64,000 bases of DNA from Oscheius onirici (GCA_932521025.1 OW051470.1:5380501-5444500); one strand, 5' to 3'. Numbered from the stretch's first letter, positions 20,535 to 31,972 are shown. Notes: generated from the letters alone by a model not told the origin. Made by a program: numbers and translations.

Positions 20535-23500
20535 CTATTCGAAAAGGCCCAGTTCTCGTTGATAGAGTATCGTGAAAGTCGAGACGGCTGTTCCAATGAG
20601 AAAGACGACCAGCAGGAACCGATCCAAAACCATTGCCACCTAGAATTTTTTTTAAAGATCCCTGTTTGGGTTGGGGAAAAGTCGAGACCACTCGGCGTCA
20701 TAATAAATGAGTTGGGTGATAGATTGCCTTTGAGAGGAATATTTTCGATGGTAATGAATAGAATGCTTTCGTCATTGGAGAACGTTTGATCTCACCTGCT
20801 GCCACTCCAACTGCATCGCATCTCTTCTGTCCTTCTCCGCGACCCGCATTTCATTCCGTTCAATCGTTGCATGAACCATGCTCATAACTTTGAGGAATTC
20901 CACCTCGAACAGATCGACATCTTCTCGTGTTCCGTGCGCAGGAGAACATTTGATTTTCTGTTGTTGGGGAGAGTCGTGGATAGGCGAAGAGAAGGATACC
21001 TAAAGGTCGCTGAGATTCCAAAAACCGACAGTTTGAAGCACAGCCAAAACATTAGTAAAGCAGTAAGCGATAGATAACAAAGGACAATTTACATCGAGTT
21101 TTCTGAAGGATCGTTCTTTTGGCGTGTACTGAAGTGGACATTTAGGTATAAACTATTTTGAAAAGTCTCTGAACTGACCTTCTTGATCCGTTTGGGACTT
21201 CCGTTGAGCAGTGGTTTGTCTGCATCGACGTCGTCCGCTACTCGGTCAACATCTAACGAAGTCACCGCCGGTTTGAGCTGACTGAGGAAAGGAGTGTTTG
21301 AGCCGTCGTTCTACAGAAACAGACCGTTTTAATATCTTTGATTCTACCTGGTACACGTATCGGACATGCTGAGTAATACTGTGATAGGGCTGTAGATCGA
21401 CGAAAAGAAACTTTCCGATCACTTTGAAGGCAACATATTGGAGGAATTTGGGCACTGGAAGACCATGAAGTCCTTGATGATGAACGTTCAGAGTAAAAAC
21501 TGTCATTGCAGTAGCCAAGGAGACAATGAAGATGGTGACTCCGTAGTAGATTCCGATCAGAGGAAGAGCTTCCGAAGTCGGCGGCATACCTTCAGCTACT
21601 AGCATCAAAAAGACAGTTGTTGACAGAAGAGACGTAATTCCTGTAAAAGTCAATCAGAGTCAGAGAAATATTCTCAAACCCAGTGTTACTTTCTCTCCCG
21701 AATCCGAAGGCATGTAGAAACCGAGAAGAGCTATTCCACTGATCAGAACACAAGGAAGGATCAAATTAAAAACCTGAAAAAGTCTGTTCCGATTAATAGA
21801 AGCAGTCTACATACATAAAACATCGGTCTCCGTTCAATGCTGATATGGATATCGATGAACGGGTATGGTTCTGTAAATTAGAATATTTCTTGTTCAGTAC
21901 ATCGTTCAGATCTCATTTTCTACCGGTAGTTATCATACGTTTCTAGCTTCTGGGAATTGTAATCATCACTCATGTTGTCTTAAATTTCTTATCCTTACGA
22001 GAAAAACCAATTTTTATAAGATCCGAGAGAGGAATAACTCAATCACATACCTGGACAACAGCTGTATACAACGGCGTTCTTCTCAGCTCTGAAAACCGTC
22101 TTTTTGTTATGTGAAATGTGTTTCAAGTGAAATGTATTCCGGCTGTTCACAGACTCCATACAAATAATCAAGATATCTTTTTCGTTCACCTCAAATGTTC
22201 AGTCGATATTCAGAGAACTCGCTTAGGGTTATGCGACTCACCTTATAAAATTCAAAACCCATTCGGTACTCATGAGGTAGTTGCTTTCATCCCCTGAATC
22301 TAGTTTTACATTTGTCCATTGTCTGAATGAACCGTTTTCAGATGTAAGCACAAGATCTATTTTCGTCCCGTCGTAAGCCCAACTGGCATATTTCAAAGTA
22401 CATACTTGTTTGTCGAAAGGGTAATGTTTGACATCTAGTGGACATGATGATCTAAACCAACGTATACAGCGGATAAGAAAAACGACTTGAAAATGGAAGC
22501 AGACGACCATTGAACATTGCCCAAGTAGTCGACGATGACATCGGTTGACATGATGGAACGTTGATATTGTGAGTCGGCACTGAAATACTGTCTTTAGAGC
22601 AAGAAGATTGTTTATTATGAACACGTTTTCTCTCTACTGGAGGAAGCTTCTGATATAGTCGCGAACCCATGTGGAAATATCGGCAAAATTTCGCATGATT
22701 TTCTGCTGGATGTTTATTCTCTTCTCCTCTTCATGATGACGAATGTGTCGCAAAATTTTTCCGGCTTCTTGAAGGAGTCTGCTCGTCTCGCCAGCTTGAT
22801 CTTCGACACTTTTCACCTTTTCCTGTTGTTCCTCGATCGATATCTTGAGACCTTCGAAACTGGCGTCTTTGTTCCGCTGATTCTGTTGCACAAGGATGCA
22901 AATCTTGGAATGATCCCCACGAATTTCCTTCTTCAGTCTGTCACTCGACTCTTTGACCTCATTGAACTGTCTCAGAATATTCTCAGCCTTGTCTCTGTAC
23001 TCTTGAGTCGTCTTTTTCTTCAGAGATATCCTTCCCTCCAAGTCGAGTTTCCTCACCAGCAGATCCTCGTTCGACATTCGACGGATGTCAATGGACGACG
23101 ACGTATCAGTTTTGTTTTCCGACTTGGGGGTTCCATCCAACTTCAGTAGCGATTTCTCTTCGTCCGACGGCGGCAAAGCGTCCTTCTTGGGCATGTTTGA
23201 CGAATTCAATTAAAGTGTTTTTAACTCGACAAATTACTCGGTATTCGGAGTAACTAGATTTTTTGTGAAACAAAACTTACTTATTGTAGAGGATTATATC
23301 TGGCCTGAAATAGAAGCAATTAGTAAGACAGTAGATAGTTTTACCTCCAGACTCTCTCGTATGGAAGATGTATTCTCGTCAAATTGTCATAGAGTCTCGG
23401 ATCCCACACTAGATTGAAATCTTGCCAAGTCTGTCTCGTCCAAGCATTTGTCGTCAAAATTTGGTTTCTCTCATCCTGAAAATGCCCTTTTCCACTTCGT

Positions 23501-24230
23501 CAAATGCCTCTCATTTTGGTGACAAGCCATCAAAACAGCCAGCCAGACTACTGGGAAATGGAGCATATTTCAAAAAAAAACGAACGAGATCTATGATTTG
23601 AGTCAGTGAGAAGGTGAAGGTAACATTGATAGGTTCGTCGTGACGGACTGCAGGCCGGACCTAAAGAAAGTTGGAAAAGGCGAAACGGAAAGAAAACCTC
23701 TCGCTCGTAGCCATCCATCAACTTGTTGTAGAGCAGTCTCAAAAGGTCATTCGAGTCTGAAAAAGTTTATTTTTTTGGGTACTGTCCGTCAAAAACGGCG
23801 TGGTCATCAATTTTCTTAACTAGCAAAAGAGCCAATACATTCATATGCCCAAGATATTTTTTGTTTGAAGTTGTTCTTCCCTCCGTTTTGGGCGGGCCCT
23901 GCTTCCCTCTTCGTCTCTCGGAAATCAGTGGACTACCGACCAAATCAAATCATTCTAGCTCCTCGGCGACGCAACGACGACGCCGGATGTCTTGCCGCCA
24001 AAACATGAATTGGCTTTTTATTCAAACTAGACACTTGTTAGAGTAGCAATAGAAAAATGGAGACGGGTCAGTGAACAAAAATGGAGACGGGTCAGTGGAA
24101 AAAACTGTTCTGATGGACCATTCGAAAGAATGACTAGTTCTTACAGCCGAAAACGAAGTCTGAAGGAAAGAAGAAACTCACCAACTAACTGTAGAAGTAG
24201 AAAGAAAACTATCGGACGAATGATGTGCAT
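20535..24230 (-). CDS. Nicotinic acetylcholine receptor, alpha-type subunit
   Basis: A Cys-loop pentameric channel subunit. A separate first exon encodes a signal peptide, MHIIRPIVFFLLLQLVG, joined by phase-1 splicing to DSNDLLRLLYNKLMDGYERE. The ligand-binding domain includes VRPAVRHDEPINVTF, TNAWTRQTWQDFNLVWDP, YERVWRPDIILYN, and the Cys-loop SSCPLDVKHYPFDKQVCTL. Loop C has the vicinal pair YSCCPEPYPF, which marks an alpha subunit. Membrane helices follow: FNLILPCVLISGIALLGFY, then EKVTLGITSLLSTTVFLML, AEGMPPTSEALPLIG, and the final VAMVLDRFLLVVFLIGTAV ending ELGLFE at TAG 20537-20535. The cytoplasmic loop is about 100 residues. TM2 resembles the alpha7/alpha9 group. One intron (about 23270-22600) contains a separate gene. 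A 21-base unit with GGAGACGGGTCAGTG is duplicated in intron 1 near 24056-24104. Confidence 0.93.
22634..23194 (-). CDS. Coiled-coil protein nested in receptor intron
   Basis: An uninterrupted 186-residue frame on the same strand as its host, lying wholly between the receptor exons encoding RPDIILYN and ADSQYQRSIMSTD. It starts MPKKDALPPSDEEKSLLKLD, has a Ser/Thr-rich linker and then continuous heptad-like helix, for example VKESSDRLKKEIRGDHSK, GLKISIEEQQEKVKSVEDQA and KILRHIRHHEEEKRINIQQK. It ends FADISTWVRDYIRSFLQ at TAG. An AATAAA lies about 20 bases past the stop (22611-22616 on the plus strand), before the receptor exon's acceptor, so the unit looks complete. It has no introns, unlike its neighbours, which would fit a retrocopy. 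No family recognised. Confidence 0.65.
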   Translation of the reverse strand: MPKKDALPPSDEEKSLLKLDGTPKSENKTDTSSSIDIRRMSNEDLLVRKLDLEGRISLKKKTTQEYRDKAENILRQFNEVKESSDRLKKEIRGDHSKICILVQQNQRNKDASFEGLKISIEEQQEKVKSVEDQAGETSRLLQEAGKILRHIRHHEEEKRINIQQKIMRNFADISTWVRDYIRSFLQ

Positions 24231-24642
24231 GTAGGCATAGATACTGCAAGTGTTAGTTGGATAGCTTCATTAGGCTTTGGAAACGATCAAAAAGTTTGGA
24301 GGGGCGGGCTCAGGAGGTGGAGCCCCTGGATGGAACGAGAAAAAACACGCTCCAAAAAGTGGGAAAAGTCTTAAAGCTGCCTGAACTTATTTGCATAATT
24401 GGAAGAGCGAGGACCGCTCGATGCATTGGGACTGGAGGAGGCGGGAAGAAGTTTTATGACTCGCTGTTCTTTGGGAGTCATTTGGATGCGTCTTTGGGGA
24501 GCAGTACATGTTTGGAGAAGGATAAATGAACTCATTCAACACTCGACCGCGTGGTAACGACTCCACGCAGATGTGACTTTTTGATTGAGTGGAATGGATC
24601 CCTCATAGATGTTCCCAGATCAAACTTTTTTTACTCTATACT
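24231..24642. other. Intergenic region
   Basis: This lies 5' of the receptor signal-peptide exon and 3' of the first G-gamma gene, both on the minus strand. It is relatively purine-rich (GGAGGGGCGGGCTCAGGAGG at 24297-24316). It presumably carries the receptor promoter. No gene or repeat was recognised. Confidence 0.4.
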
Positions 24643-24920
24643 TCACATAATCAAACACTTCTTCATGTCAGCAAAGGAATTGTTGGTCTTGTTCGAAGTC
24701 TGATTGGTCGAACGCAAGAGCAGAAAGTCCTCTTCCCTGTGAGTCGTCATGTAATGAGCCATTCTGAAAGAACATGTTTGGAACTAGTTTAGTCTCACTC
24801 GGTCAGAGCTTTGCTAACTGGTAGACGGTTCATAGTGGCAGATATTCTCAGCTCGTCCAACTCATTTTTCAAAGCCTCTTTCGTGACTGGAGAAAGAATA
24901 TCGCACTTGGTAATAGCCAT
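24643..24920 (-). CDS. G-protein gamma subunit, divergent copy
   Basis: Two exons joined in frame (ACC GA|A) give about 80 residues: MAITKCDILSPVTKEALKNE, LDELRISATMNRLPVSKALT, then EMAHYMTTHREEDFLLLRST and a Ser/Asn-rich segment ending MKKCLIM. The LDELR...ATMNRLPVSKAL helix matches the Gbeta-binding GGL helix, and the C-terminal CLIM is a CAAX box. A terminal Met in CAAX normally predicts farnesylation rather than geranylgeranylation. The usual NPF block before the CAAX box is missing, replaced by NNSF. An AG just upstream of the ATG suggests a UTR intron. Same strand as, and 147 bases downstream of, the next G-gamma gene. Confidence 0.8.
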
Positions 24921-25067
24921 AAATCTAAAAGACGACAAATAGCTGAGGAAAAATGCCGTGAGAGTAGACAATCGCGAGAGACAATCCCCGTTCGATCAAT
25001 GTAGGATTACGAAAACAGTCTGCAATTGATGACGAGATACAACAGTTTATCTGGATCACAAAAGTTG

Positions 25068-25328
25068 TTAGAGGATCGTACACTTCTTCTTCTCCTGGAA
25101 AGGGTTTTCGATTCCGTTCGGCGGTATATTCGAGACCAGGAAGTCTGCACTCTTATGTTGCTGAGTGTAGTCCATCAAACTGAAACAGTTCTGTCCATAG
25201 AGACAGAAACAAAACTCACCTCTTCAGACACTCTGAGACCTTGATTCTTGGAACTTCTGCTTCGGCTCGCAGCTGCTCCACTTCTCTCCTGTAGTGACGA
25301 ACCATGTCCTCATTGGTCACTTTCGACA
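25068..25328 (-). CDS. G-protein gamma subunit
   Basis: Heterotrimeric G-protein gamma subunit that pairs with Gbeta and tethers it to membranes. Two exons (join AAG AG|T) give 73 residues: MSKVTNEDMVRHYRREVEQL, RAEAEVPRIKVSECLKS, LMDYTQQHKSADFLVSNIPP, NGIENPFQEKKKCTIL. The GGL helix, the NPF block and the CAAX box CTIL are all present; a terminal Leu predicts geranylgeranylation. Length is typical. TAA at 25070-25068. It and the divergent copy at 24.6-24.9 kb share exon structure, suggesting tandem duplication. Confidence 0.9.
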
Positions 25329-25540
25329 TGACTCTGAAAAGCGTATATCGGCTGGAAAAGAGGAGCAGAACTGAGGGGATTAGAACAACATTTGTCCGAT
25401 CTAGAAGACAATCGTTGTTTGTCGGATCGAGGGATTACTGACGTGAGAAGTACCATTTTAGAAAGAGACGTCACTAATCTTTGGGTATTTTGGAATACTG
25501 TCAAAGATTTCAAATGGAAAGTAATTAGTTTGGAAAAACA

Positions 25541-26283
25541 AGGTTGGGAACGCCCTTCCAGGGCTAAAGTAGAAATTCATGTCTTCGCTTTGTCACGGAG
25601 CCCTAGTTTCCTTTTCATTCCTCCTTTGTTACTCTCCTCCAGTCATTCTTCCTGATCCTCCAAAGAATACCGAAATTAGATTTGAGCCCACTCCCTCCCA
25701 AGCCTAATTTCAAAATGGAACGGGTCGCCCTTTAGTGAGTCTCAGTGCTACGTCCCTTCTCTTCTCCCCTTGTCATTCTGTTCCAGTCACACAGTCCCTG
25801 TAAGAGACTACCAAAGTCGTTAGAACACTTCGCGCATTTGCTTTTTTTCTTCTCTACCATTTACGATGTCCCCATGAGCATGTCCTCGTTCGTCTGTCCA
25901 ATTTTCTCTCCTGTCGGCCATGTATCCCTTCGTGTAATTTCCGTGTACATATCCTCCTTCCCTGCTGATCTACCTGTCACTATTTCCATGTGCTCCTGTT
26001 CTCCTCTAGCCCTGTTCTCCAGTTGTGACATTGCCCTGTTGGAGCTGAAGGTATTGTAGAAATCCTCTTGAACGCTTCCCCGTATTTTTAAAAAAGCACT
26101 TGATTCTCTACTGTCTTTCAACTAACCCCAGTCAAAAATCATCAAAGTCCACGCACTTTCAAATTGACTTGTCGAGACCTGTTAAAACTCCCGATGCAAT
26201 CGGATCTTCACAAATCTTCCCCTAATTATTGCCAATTAGAGCTTCAGACACACAGAGACTTGGGAGCAATTTAAAATAGATAA
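25541..26283 (+). repeat. Dispersed repeat family 1, copy
   Basis: It begins AAGGTTGGGAACGCCCTTCC, then AGGGCTAAAGTAGAAATTC and CTTCGCT.TGTCACGGAGCC, and ends with the TTCAGACACACAGAG block and CAATTTAAAATAGAT. It abuts the next copy directly: one copy's terminal TAGAT is followed immediately by the next copy's AAGGTTGGG. Short open frames in it are not shared with other copies. Confidence 0.75.
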
Positions 26284-27110
26284 GGTTGGGAACGCCCTTC
26301 CAGGGCTAAAGTAGAAATTCCTGACTTCGCTCTGTCACGGAGCCCTAGTCGTGGTTTCCCTTTCATTCCTCCTTTGTTACTCTCCCTGACCCTCCAAAGA
26401 AATTACCAAAATTGGAACCCGCTCCCTCCCAAGCCTTATTTCAAAACAAGTTGAGTTACGCCCCCCTTCGGGGCTAAGTGAAATAGTTTTGTCCGTTTAA
26501 AAAAAATATAACAGCTTGCTATCTGATCCCTCTCCAGATCAATTATGTTCCTGTGTTTCTGTTCCTCTAATCTTGCCCGTTTGTCCCCTGTTTCTAATTT
26601 CTCGACACTTTATCTCTGTCCACCCCTAAATTCTGCAATGTGTTCTGCCCTTCCCAGTTTTCTCCTATCTCTGTCCGTTGTCATCTGCTTTTTCCTTCTC
26701 TACCATTTACGATGACCTATCGCCATCTCCCCTTTCTTCTGTCCAATTTTCCCCTCCTGTCGCCCCTGTATCCTTTCATGAAATTTCCGTGTGCATATCC
26801 TTCCCTGCTGATCTCCCTGTCTCTATTTCCACGTGCTCCTGTTCTCCTCTATCCTTGTTCTCCAGTTGTGATACCGCTCCTTTGGGAGTAAAGTCAAAAA
26901 CCCCCCTGAACGCTTTCCCGTATTCCTAACCCGCGCTTGATTCTCAACTTTCTGGAAACTATGCCCACTTGCAAATTGACTCGTCTAAACTTGTTACACT
27001 AACTCCTTTCCCTTTAATTGTGCGCACAAATTGCTCCATTTTGATTGCCAATTAAAACTTCCGATAGACAGACAGACAGAGACCTGGGAGCAATTTAAAA
27101 TAGATTTGTT
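26284..27110 (+). repeat. Dispersed repeat family 1, longest copy
   Basis: The fullest copy in the window, about 825 bases. It runs from AAGGTTGGGAACGCCCTTCC through ACAAGTTGAGTTACGCCCCC and CTTCGGGGCTAAGTG to CAGACAGACAGACAGAGACC and CAATTTAAAATAGAT. It ends 70 bases before the REEP-like start codon, so that gene's promoter lies in or next to the repeat. Confidence 0.75.
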
Positions 27111-27180
27111 GTTTGTTTTAGAAACTTTGTAACTTTTGTATGAAAGTTTATTTGTAGCTGCGTCTCCGCTGGAATCGGGT

Positions 27181-28374
27181 ATGGTAGTCTCGCAGCTGAA
27201 AAGTCACATCCATGACGAGGTATTTCTACGATTCTTACCAATACAAAATTCAGAAATACTTCACTGCTCGCGTCTTCTCCTTTCTCAACATACTGACAGG
27301 CTTTTTTTTCGGAACAAATTACCTTCGCTCTTGTCTTCGTCGTGGCTCTCTATCTCGAATTCGGTCCGGGAGCCTATTTCGTGGCCAACAGCCTACTGAT
27401 TGCCTATCCGACAGCGACTACTTATCTCTACCCAGAAGAACAACCTGTTCAAGAAATTCTACTCGTCTATTGGGGCTGTTTCAGTCTGTGGACTGTCTTT
27501 GATCGATTCCTCGACTTCATTCCTCTCTACTACAACTTGAAAATTTGTCTCCTGGCCCTCTTCTTCCTCGAACCGTTCCATCTAGCCGATGTTATTTTCA
27601 ATCTGATCGAGGCCAAACTGAAAGATTTCAACTTGCCGACGTCATCTGATATGAACAAATGTCGTACTAGTCGCTCTCCTCGTCCAGAAAAGCCTACGTC
27701 GAAGGAAGATATTGTCTCTTCTGCCGAAACGATCGCTATCCCTGACTTCGGTGAGCCAAAGAAAGAGACGGAAGAAAACCCGAAAGAGACGGTTCCTGTG
27801 ACGACTGAGCCTCCCAAAGAACTCGACTATCAACTGAAGACGGCTGTAGAGAACCCGATGGTGAAGAAGGCTGTAACTGACAAAACTGCCATTTCGCCTG
27901 GTCACGGACGCATTGCTTCGAGTTCTTCTTTTAGATCTGACAACAAGAGTATTAGTCCCGAGTCCAACATCCACGATATTCTTCTCTCGCCTATGGAAGC
28001 TCTCGTTTTCAACGCTCTTCGACAACGAGAATCACATGAACATGAAGGTCAAGAATAACTCTAAGCATCAAATGGCCTTCGCTATCAAGGTTTGACCCTT
28101 CTCATTCTTGCTTCAAAGAAAAGTTTAGGGTAACTGTATTCCTCGAATTACTACTAGTCCACCATTCGCACTTTTGGTTCCCGCAGAAACTCTTACAGTC
28201 GCGGTCACAGCCAGGAAATTTGAATATAATGACATTGATTTCAACAAGGACCGAATCGTTTTCGAGTATGTGCTGTTGAACGAAGATCAGAAGATTACCA
28301 AGTTCAGTCACAAACTGCTGCAACAGTCCGACGCTAAAAGGAGGAAGAAGATCAAGATTCTCTACAATCCATAA
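27181..28374 (+). CDS. REEP-like (TB2/DP1/HVA22) protein running into an MSP domain through a frame break
   Basis: Exon 1 MVVSQLKSHIHDE is followed, after an 80-nt intron, by AFFSEQITFALVFVVALYLE and YFVANSLLIAYPTATTYLYP, then ILLVYWGCFSLWTVFDRFLD, IPLYYNLKICLLALFFLEP. This is the REEP/HVA22 hairpin domain that shapes ER tubules. A charged linker of about 130 residues leads to DILLSPMEALVFNA, the first strand of an MSP domain. At about 28014-28021 the frame shifts by one base: the continuing MSP sequence (FDNENHMNMKVKNNSKHQMA, then after an intron FALLVPAETLTVAVTARKF and a nematode-MSP-like end KRRKKIKILYNP, TAA at 28372-28374) is in another frame. Unshifted, the protein ends at TAA 28056-28058. 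The shift may be a sequencing error, a recent mutation or recoding. The REEP part is confident; the fused product is an inference. Confidence 0.72.
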
Positions 28375-28970
28375 AAGACTGAACATTGGAATTCAGATTT
28401 CATTTTGAAAGGTCTTCTTGGAGAATTTTCTGGCATTCCGGAACTTATTATTAGCATCCGTGTCACTAACTTATTTGCTTTCTCCACGCAGTCGAAACAC
28501 ATGAGTGCCGGCGCGCAGAGAGCACTGATTGTGAGAGTCGTTACGAGAGTCCTTTTGGTCCGCTGTACATTGGACCACTTCACTCTTTTTAGCCTTGTTT
28601 TCAATATTTGAGCTATTGACTTTGCTCTTTATGGCGAGAAGAAACACTCCGAAGAGTTGCTCTCAAGCCAACCACCGTTCTTTTCCATCGTAACCTACGT
28701 TCAGTAGAGTTTATGTTTTTTTTAGTAAAATAGTGTCTGTGTCGTATTGTGCTACTTCAAAAAAACTCTATTCTAATAGCATTTTCCTCCATTTTGAGTA
28801 CTGCAGTGGCCACGTCTGCTTGATTAAACTAGTGAGCTTACGGAAGCCTTTCATGGCTCGCTTATCGGAGCCGTAATTGGCCGTATGAGTAATTCGCCCC
28901 CTTTTTCGTCTTTGGTCTCCACATTAAAGGCATCATTAATCGTGACCCTCTAATTTCTTCTCATTTGCAG
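28375..28970. other. Intergenic region
   Basis: About 600 bases between the MSP end and the next start codon. Weak open frames exist on both strands around 28400-28610, none with recognisable motifs. An AG preceded by TTTGC at 28965-28970 may be a UTR acceptor for the next gene. Confidence 0.4.
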
Positions 28971-29627
28971 ATGTCAACCATATTTGATCTCTCGACAGTA
29001 GAACTCTATTCGCTAGCCATTTCCCTCCTGCCAGGGCATAAAGAACAACTGAATCCAGAGGATTCAACTGCACTGAGAACAAGGGTAAGACTCCGACTTT
29101 GATTGGTAAACAGATCTCGTGTCTGTGCAAACACTATGACAATTTCTTGACAAATCAAGTTGAAAAACCAAAGTAATTCGAGGTTCAGATCACAGAATGG
29201 CTTCTCACTAATAACTTCTCTACTCTTCACAAATTCGTAAAATCTGAGGATGACTCTTGGTCTTTTCCTCTCGACTACTCTTGCGATTCGTGCAGGAAAA
29301 ACAAGGAAGAACACAGATGTGAGTCTATGAATTATTATTAAACTGCCATTTTGTTCAGATATACCTAAACCAAGAGCGAAGGCAACAGAAATCGCCACGA
29401 CATCCGAACCTTTCCAGAATGTTCTACCAGTGTTGGCCGGTGAAGAATTTGTAACGTTTGAAATCAGGGACAAGCCGAGGAAGACCGATTACAAAAAATC
29501 GTCCAAAGAAGAAGAAAATGCTAGTTTTACCGGATATTACTCTTCCGCTACAGACTGTCTTTACTCTTTCGGAGCCTGTCTGACTCGGCCGTTCCGAATA
29601 TGTTTCGTGGGAAGATCACGACAATAA
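28971..29627 (+). CDS. Unrecognised protein
   Basis: Four exons join in frame if the third intron is the 30-nt GTTGAAAAACC...GGTTCAG segment near 29160. The product starts MSTIFDLSTVELYSLAISLL, continues ISCLCKHYDNFLTNQITEWL, LTNNFSTLHKFVKSEDDSWS, a CDSCRK pair, then a Lys-rich part KPRAKATEIATTSEPF and the end CLTRPFRICFVGRSRQ with TAA at 29625-29627. The two cysteine pairs are too few for a recognised zinc finger. It ends 91 bases from the convergent SH3 adaptor gene. No family assigned. Confidence 0.4.
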
Positions 29628-29718
29628 ATGGGTACTTTTCATATATTTTGTATCACGATTTCCAAAGTGAAGCTGCGCTAGCTACATAGAAATGGCGTAT
29701 GGTATTTTGAGCAGAATT

Positions 29719-31972
29719 TTAAAGCTCGACAACTTTCGATCGGGGCACTAGACCCGGTGGAAGAGTTTTGAACTCTTCCAGTTTTCCTCTGTAGAAGTGA
29801 TCGTCGACCTGCAACGAATATAAAAGTTAGCCAAAATTGCCTAACCTCTTCGACAATAACTAGTCGGTCGCCTTTTGAGAAATATAAGTTGCTTGGATCG
29901 TCCGAATGGTGGTCGTCCATTGCTTGGAAGAGCTGAAATACCTTATGTCGTTTGTTCAATAACTTTTAGCATGCGGACTATCACGATATCTATCCCACCT
30001 TTTGAATTGTGTATTTCTTAAAAAGTTCCTTGAATAGTTCATTATACGAAGAAATATTTTTGAAGAGACTTACTCTGGCGGGAATACTGGCGATTGAGGA
30101 GATCGAAGCCAGGCCTTGCGGACTCTTTTTGGGACTGGAGGATGAGAGATAGGTGAAAGGAAGAATGCCTTCTTTGGAGTAGAGACGACCTCTGACCCAG
30201 TCTTGGCCCACATATTCCATGACTTCTATCTGCTCTCCTGAAGAGTGTCAAACACATAGTTGATTAGAGTTACCTGCTTTGAATACGAGATCTCCTGAAA
30301 CACCCGAGTTGTAATCGTAGATGGCCGTGAAGATGCCAATTGGGCCAGCGGGTTGACTGTACTATTTAGTTATTAGAGAAAGTTATGTCCAACCTGTTAT
30401 AGCTGGCTCCCATCGGGACAGAATTGAGACTAGGGCATGAGACGAAATTGGCGGGAAATAGACCACTTTGGCCATAGAGACTGCCCAGCAACCATTCCGG
30501 ACTTGCCCATTCTTTTACTTGAATCACATCGTTTGTTCGGAACTGAAGGAAACTTTTCTTGAATATAAGGAAATAAAAATACCTGAAGATCTCCGGGAGT
30601 GTTGGAGTGATAATCATAAAGAGCCACAGCCGTATGACTGTTACTCGTGGGAACGAGGGGCACTTTGACCTCGATGAATCCAAACGGAATTATCCCTTGT
30701 TTACCAGTACGAGTGTTTAAACCTGGAAACCGTTTTGTAAAAGAAATGAGAATAAATACCGTATATCCATTGATCGTCTACTTCCTTCTTGAGCAGAATA
30801 ACGTCGTTCACCTCACAGTTCAACTCGTCAACCTGGGTTCCATTGAAGGGATACTGCACGAGAGCATGGGGTTCGGTAGTGGGAGCTGGAATAGGTACAT
30901 TCTCTGAGAATAATAGAATCGGGTATGGACAATACGGACGACGAAGAAGACGTGCTGGTAATAAAGTGGCAAATGGCAGGAACATTACCTGGTGGCATTC
31001 GAGGCGAATTTCCCGGTCTTGGCGGCGGCGGACGTGAAGGTTTCGGTGGAATTGTGACACCTGTACACACAACATATCATGCTCACACAATACAAAAAAA
31101 CGTGCCCAAAACGACTCACCATTTGTTGTTTGAAACTGGCTCGGAGAGATCTTATGAGTTGGCGCAGGTCCGGATGTGTTCACATGAAGACTTTTGAGTT
31201 CATCGATCATAGAAGGAAAAGCTGGTCGAGAAAAAGGCAATGTTTTGGCGGAAAAAGGAGGTCTGTTGTAACTATTGACTGATGGAGCTGGAGGGGCTAA
31301 TCTGGAATGAACTGTGTTGTGAATCAGTGTTTTGACCTACTCGAATGAAGATTCTTTGTAAACTGATTTCGATGGGGCTGTATTGGAAGAAGAACCACGA
31401 TGAGGTGGGGGAGGTGGAGGTGCCTCTCCTCCTTTCTTCGGAACTGACGAAGGATTGGTCGATTGACTGTTCTTATAAGAAAAAGTCTGTAATTTCTAAG
31501 CTTACAAAAATTCTATTCCCTTACAGCATTTCTTGTGTTCGGGTCTTTAGCAGCGTTTATGGCTGCATTTCTGAGAACGGGATTTTTCGCTACGGCAGAG
31601 GCTGCTTGCTGAACGACTGGGTTTTTAGCTGCTTCGAAAAGAACACGAGCCTTCGAAACAGAGAAATCTGAAATAGTTCTTTAGAAAGAAGAGAAAAGAA
31701 CCGTACCACCCCCAAACATGTTCAGCTGTGCTGTATGTCAGGAGTTTCTCACAACACGAGGCAACAATATTGATCGCGCGCCCAATGCCAGATGAGAGTC
31801 TGACTCACAAATTGTTGTGTTTCTATTATCTAATCAATTTTTTTTAAGTCTGTTAGGGTAGGCAACCAAATTAATTCCATTACTCACTTTCTTCTGCAAT
31901 TGGACCAGTTTCAGTTCCGGATGGTCGAAGATGCTGGGGTTTTTGAGGCGGAGGTGGTGGTACAGTCGACAT
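29719..31972 (-). CDS. Four-SH3 adaptor, SH3D19-like
   Basis: It starts MSTVPPPPPQKPQHLRPSG, followed by an Ala/Asn-rich helix (QQAASAVAKNPVLRNAAINA) and proline-rich segments (GGEAPPPPPPHRG, PPKPSRPPPPRPGNSPR). Four SH3 domains follow: HALVQYPFNGTQVDELNCEV...IIPFGFIEV; TAVALYDYHSNTPGDLQFRT...GLFPANFVS; FTAIYDYNSGVSGDLVFKAG...ILPFTYLS; and FQAMDDHHSDDPSNLYFSKG...GLVPRSKVVEL, then TAA at 29721-29719. The second and third have the full ALYDY-type signature; the first and fourth are more diverged. SH3D19 (Eve-1) has the same proline-rich plus SH3-array plan and acts in endocytosis and ADAM-protease trafficking. Other SH3-array adaptors cannot be excluded. Confidence 0.8.

Noticed and set aside
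22634..23209. Longer version of the nested frame starting at 23209
   Set aside because: The upstream codon is TTG; the first ATG is at 23194-23192.
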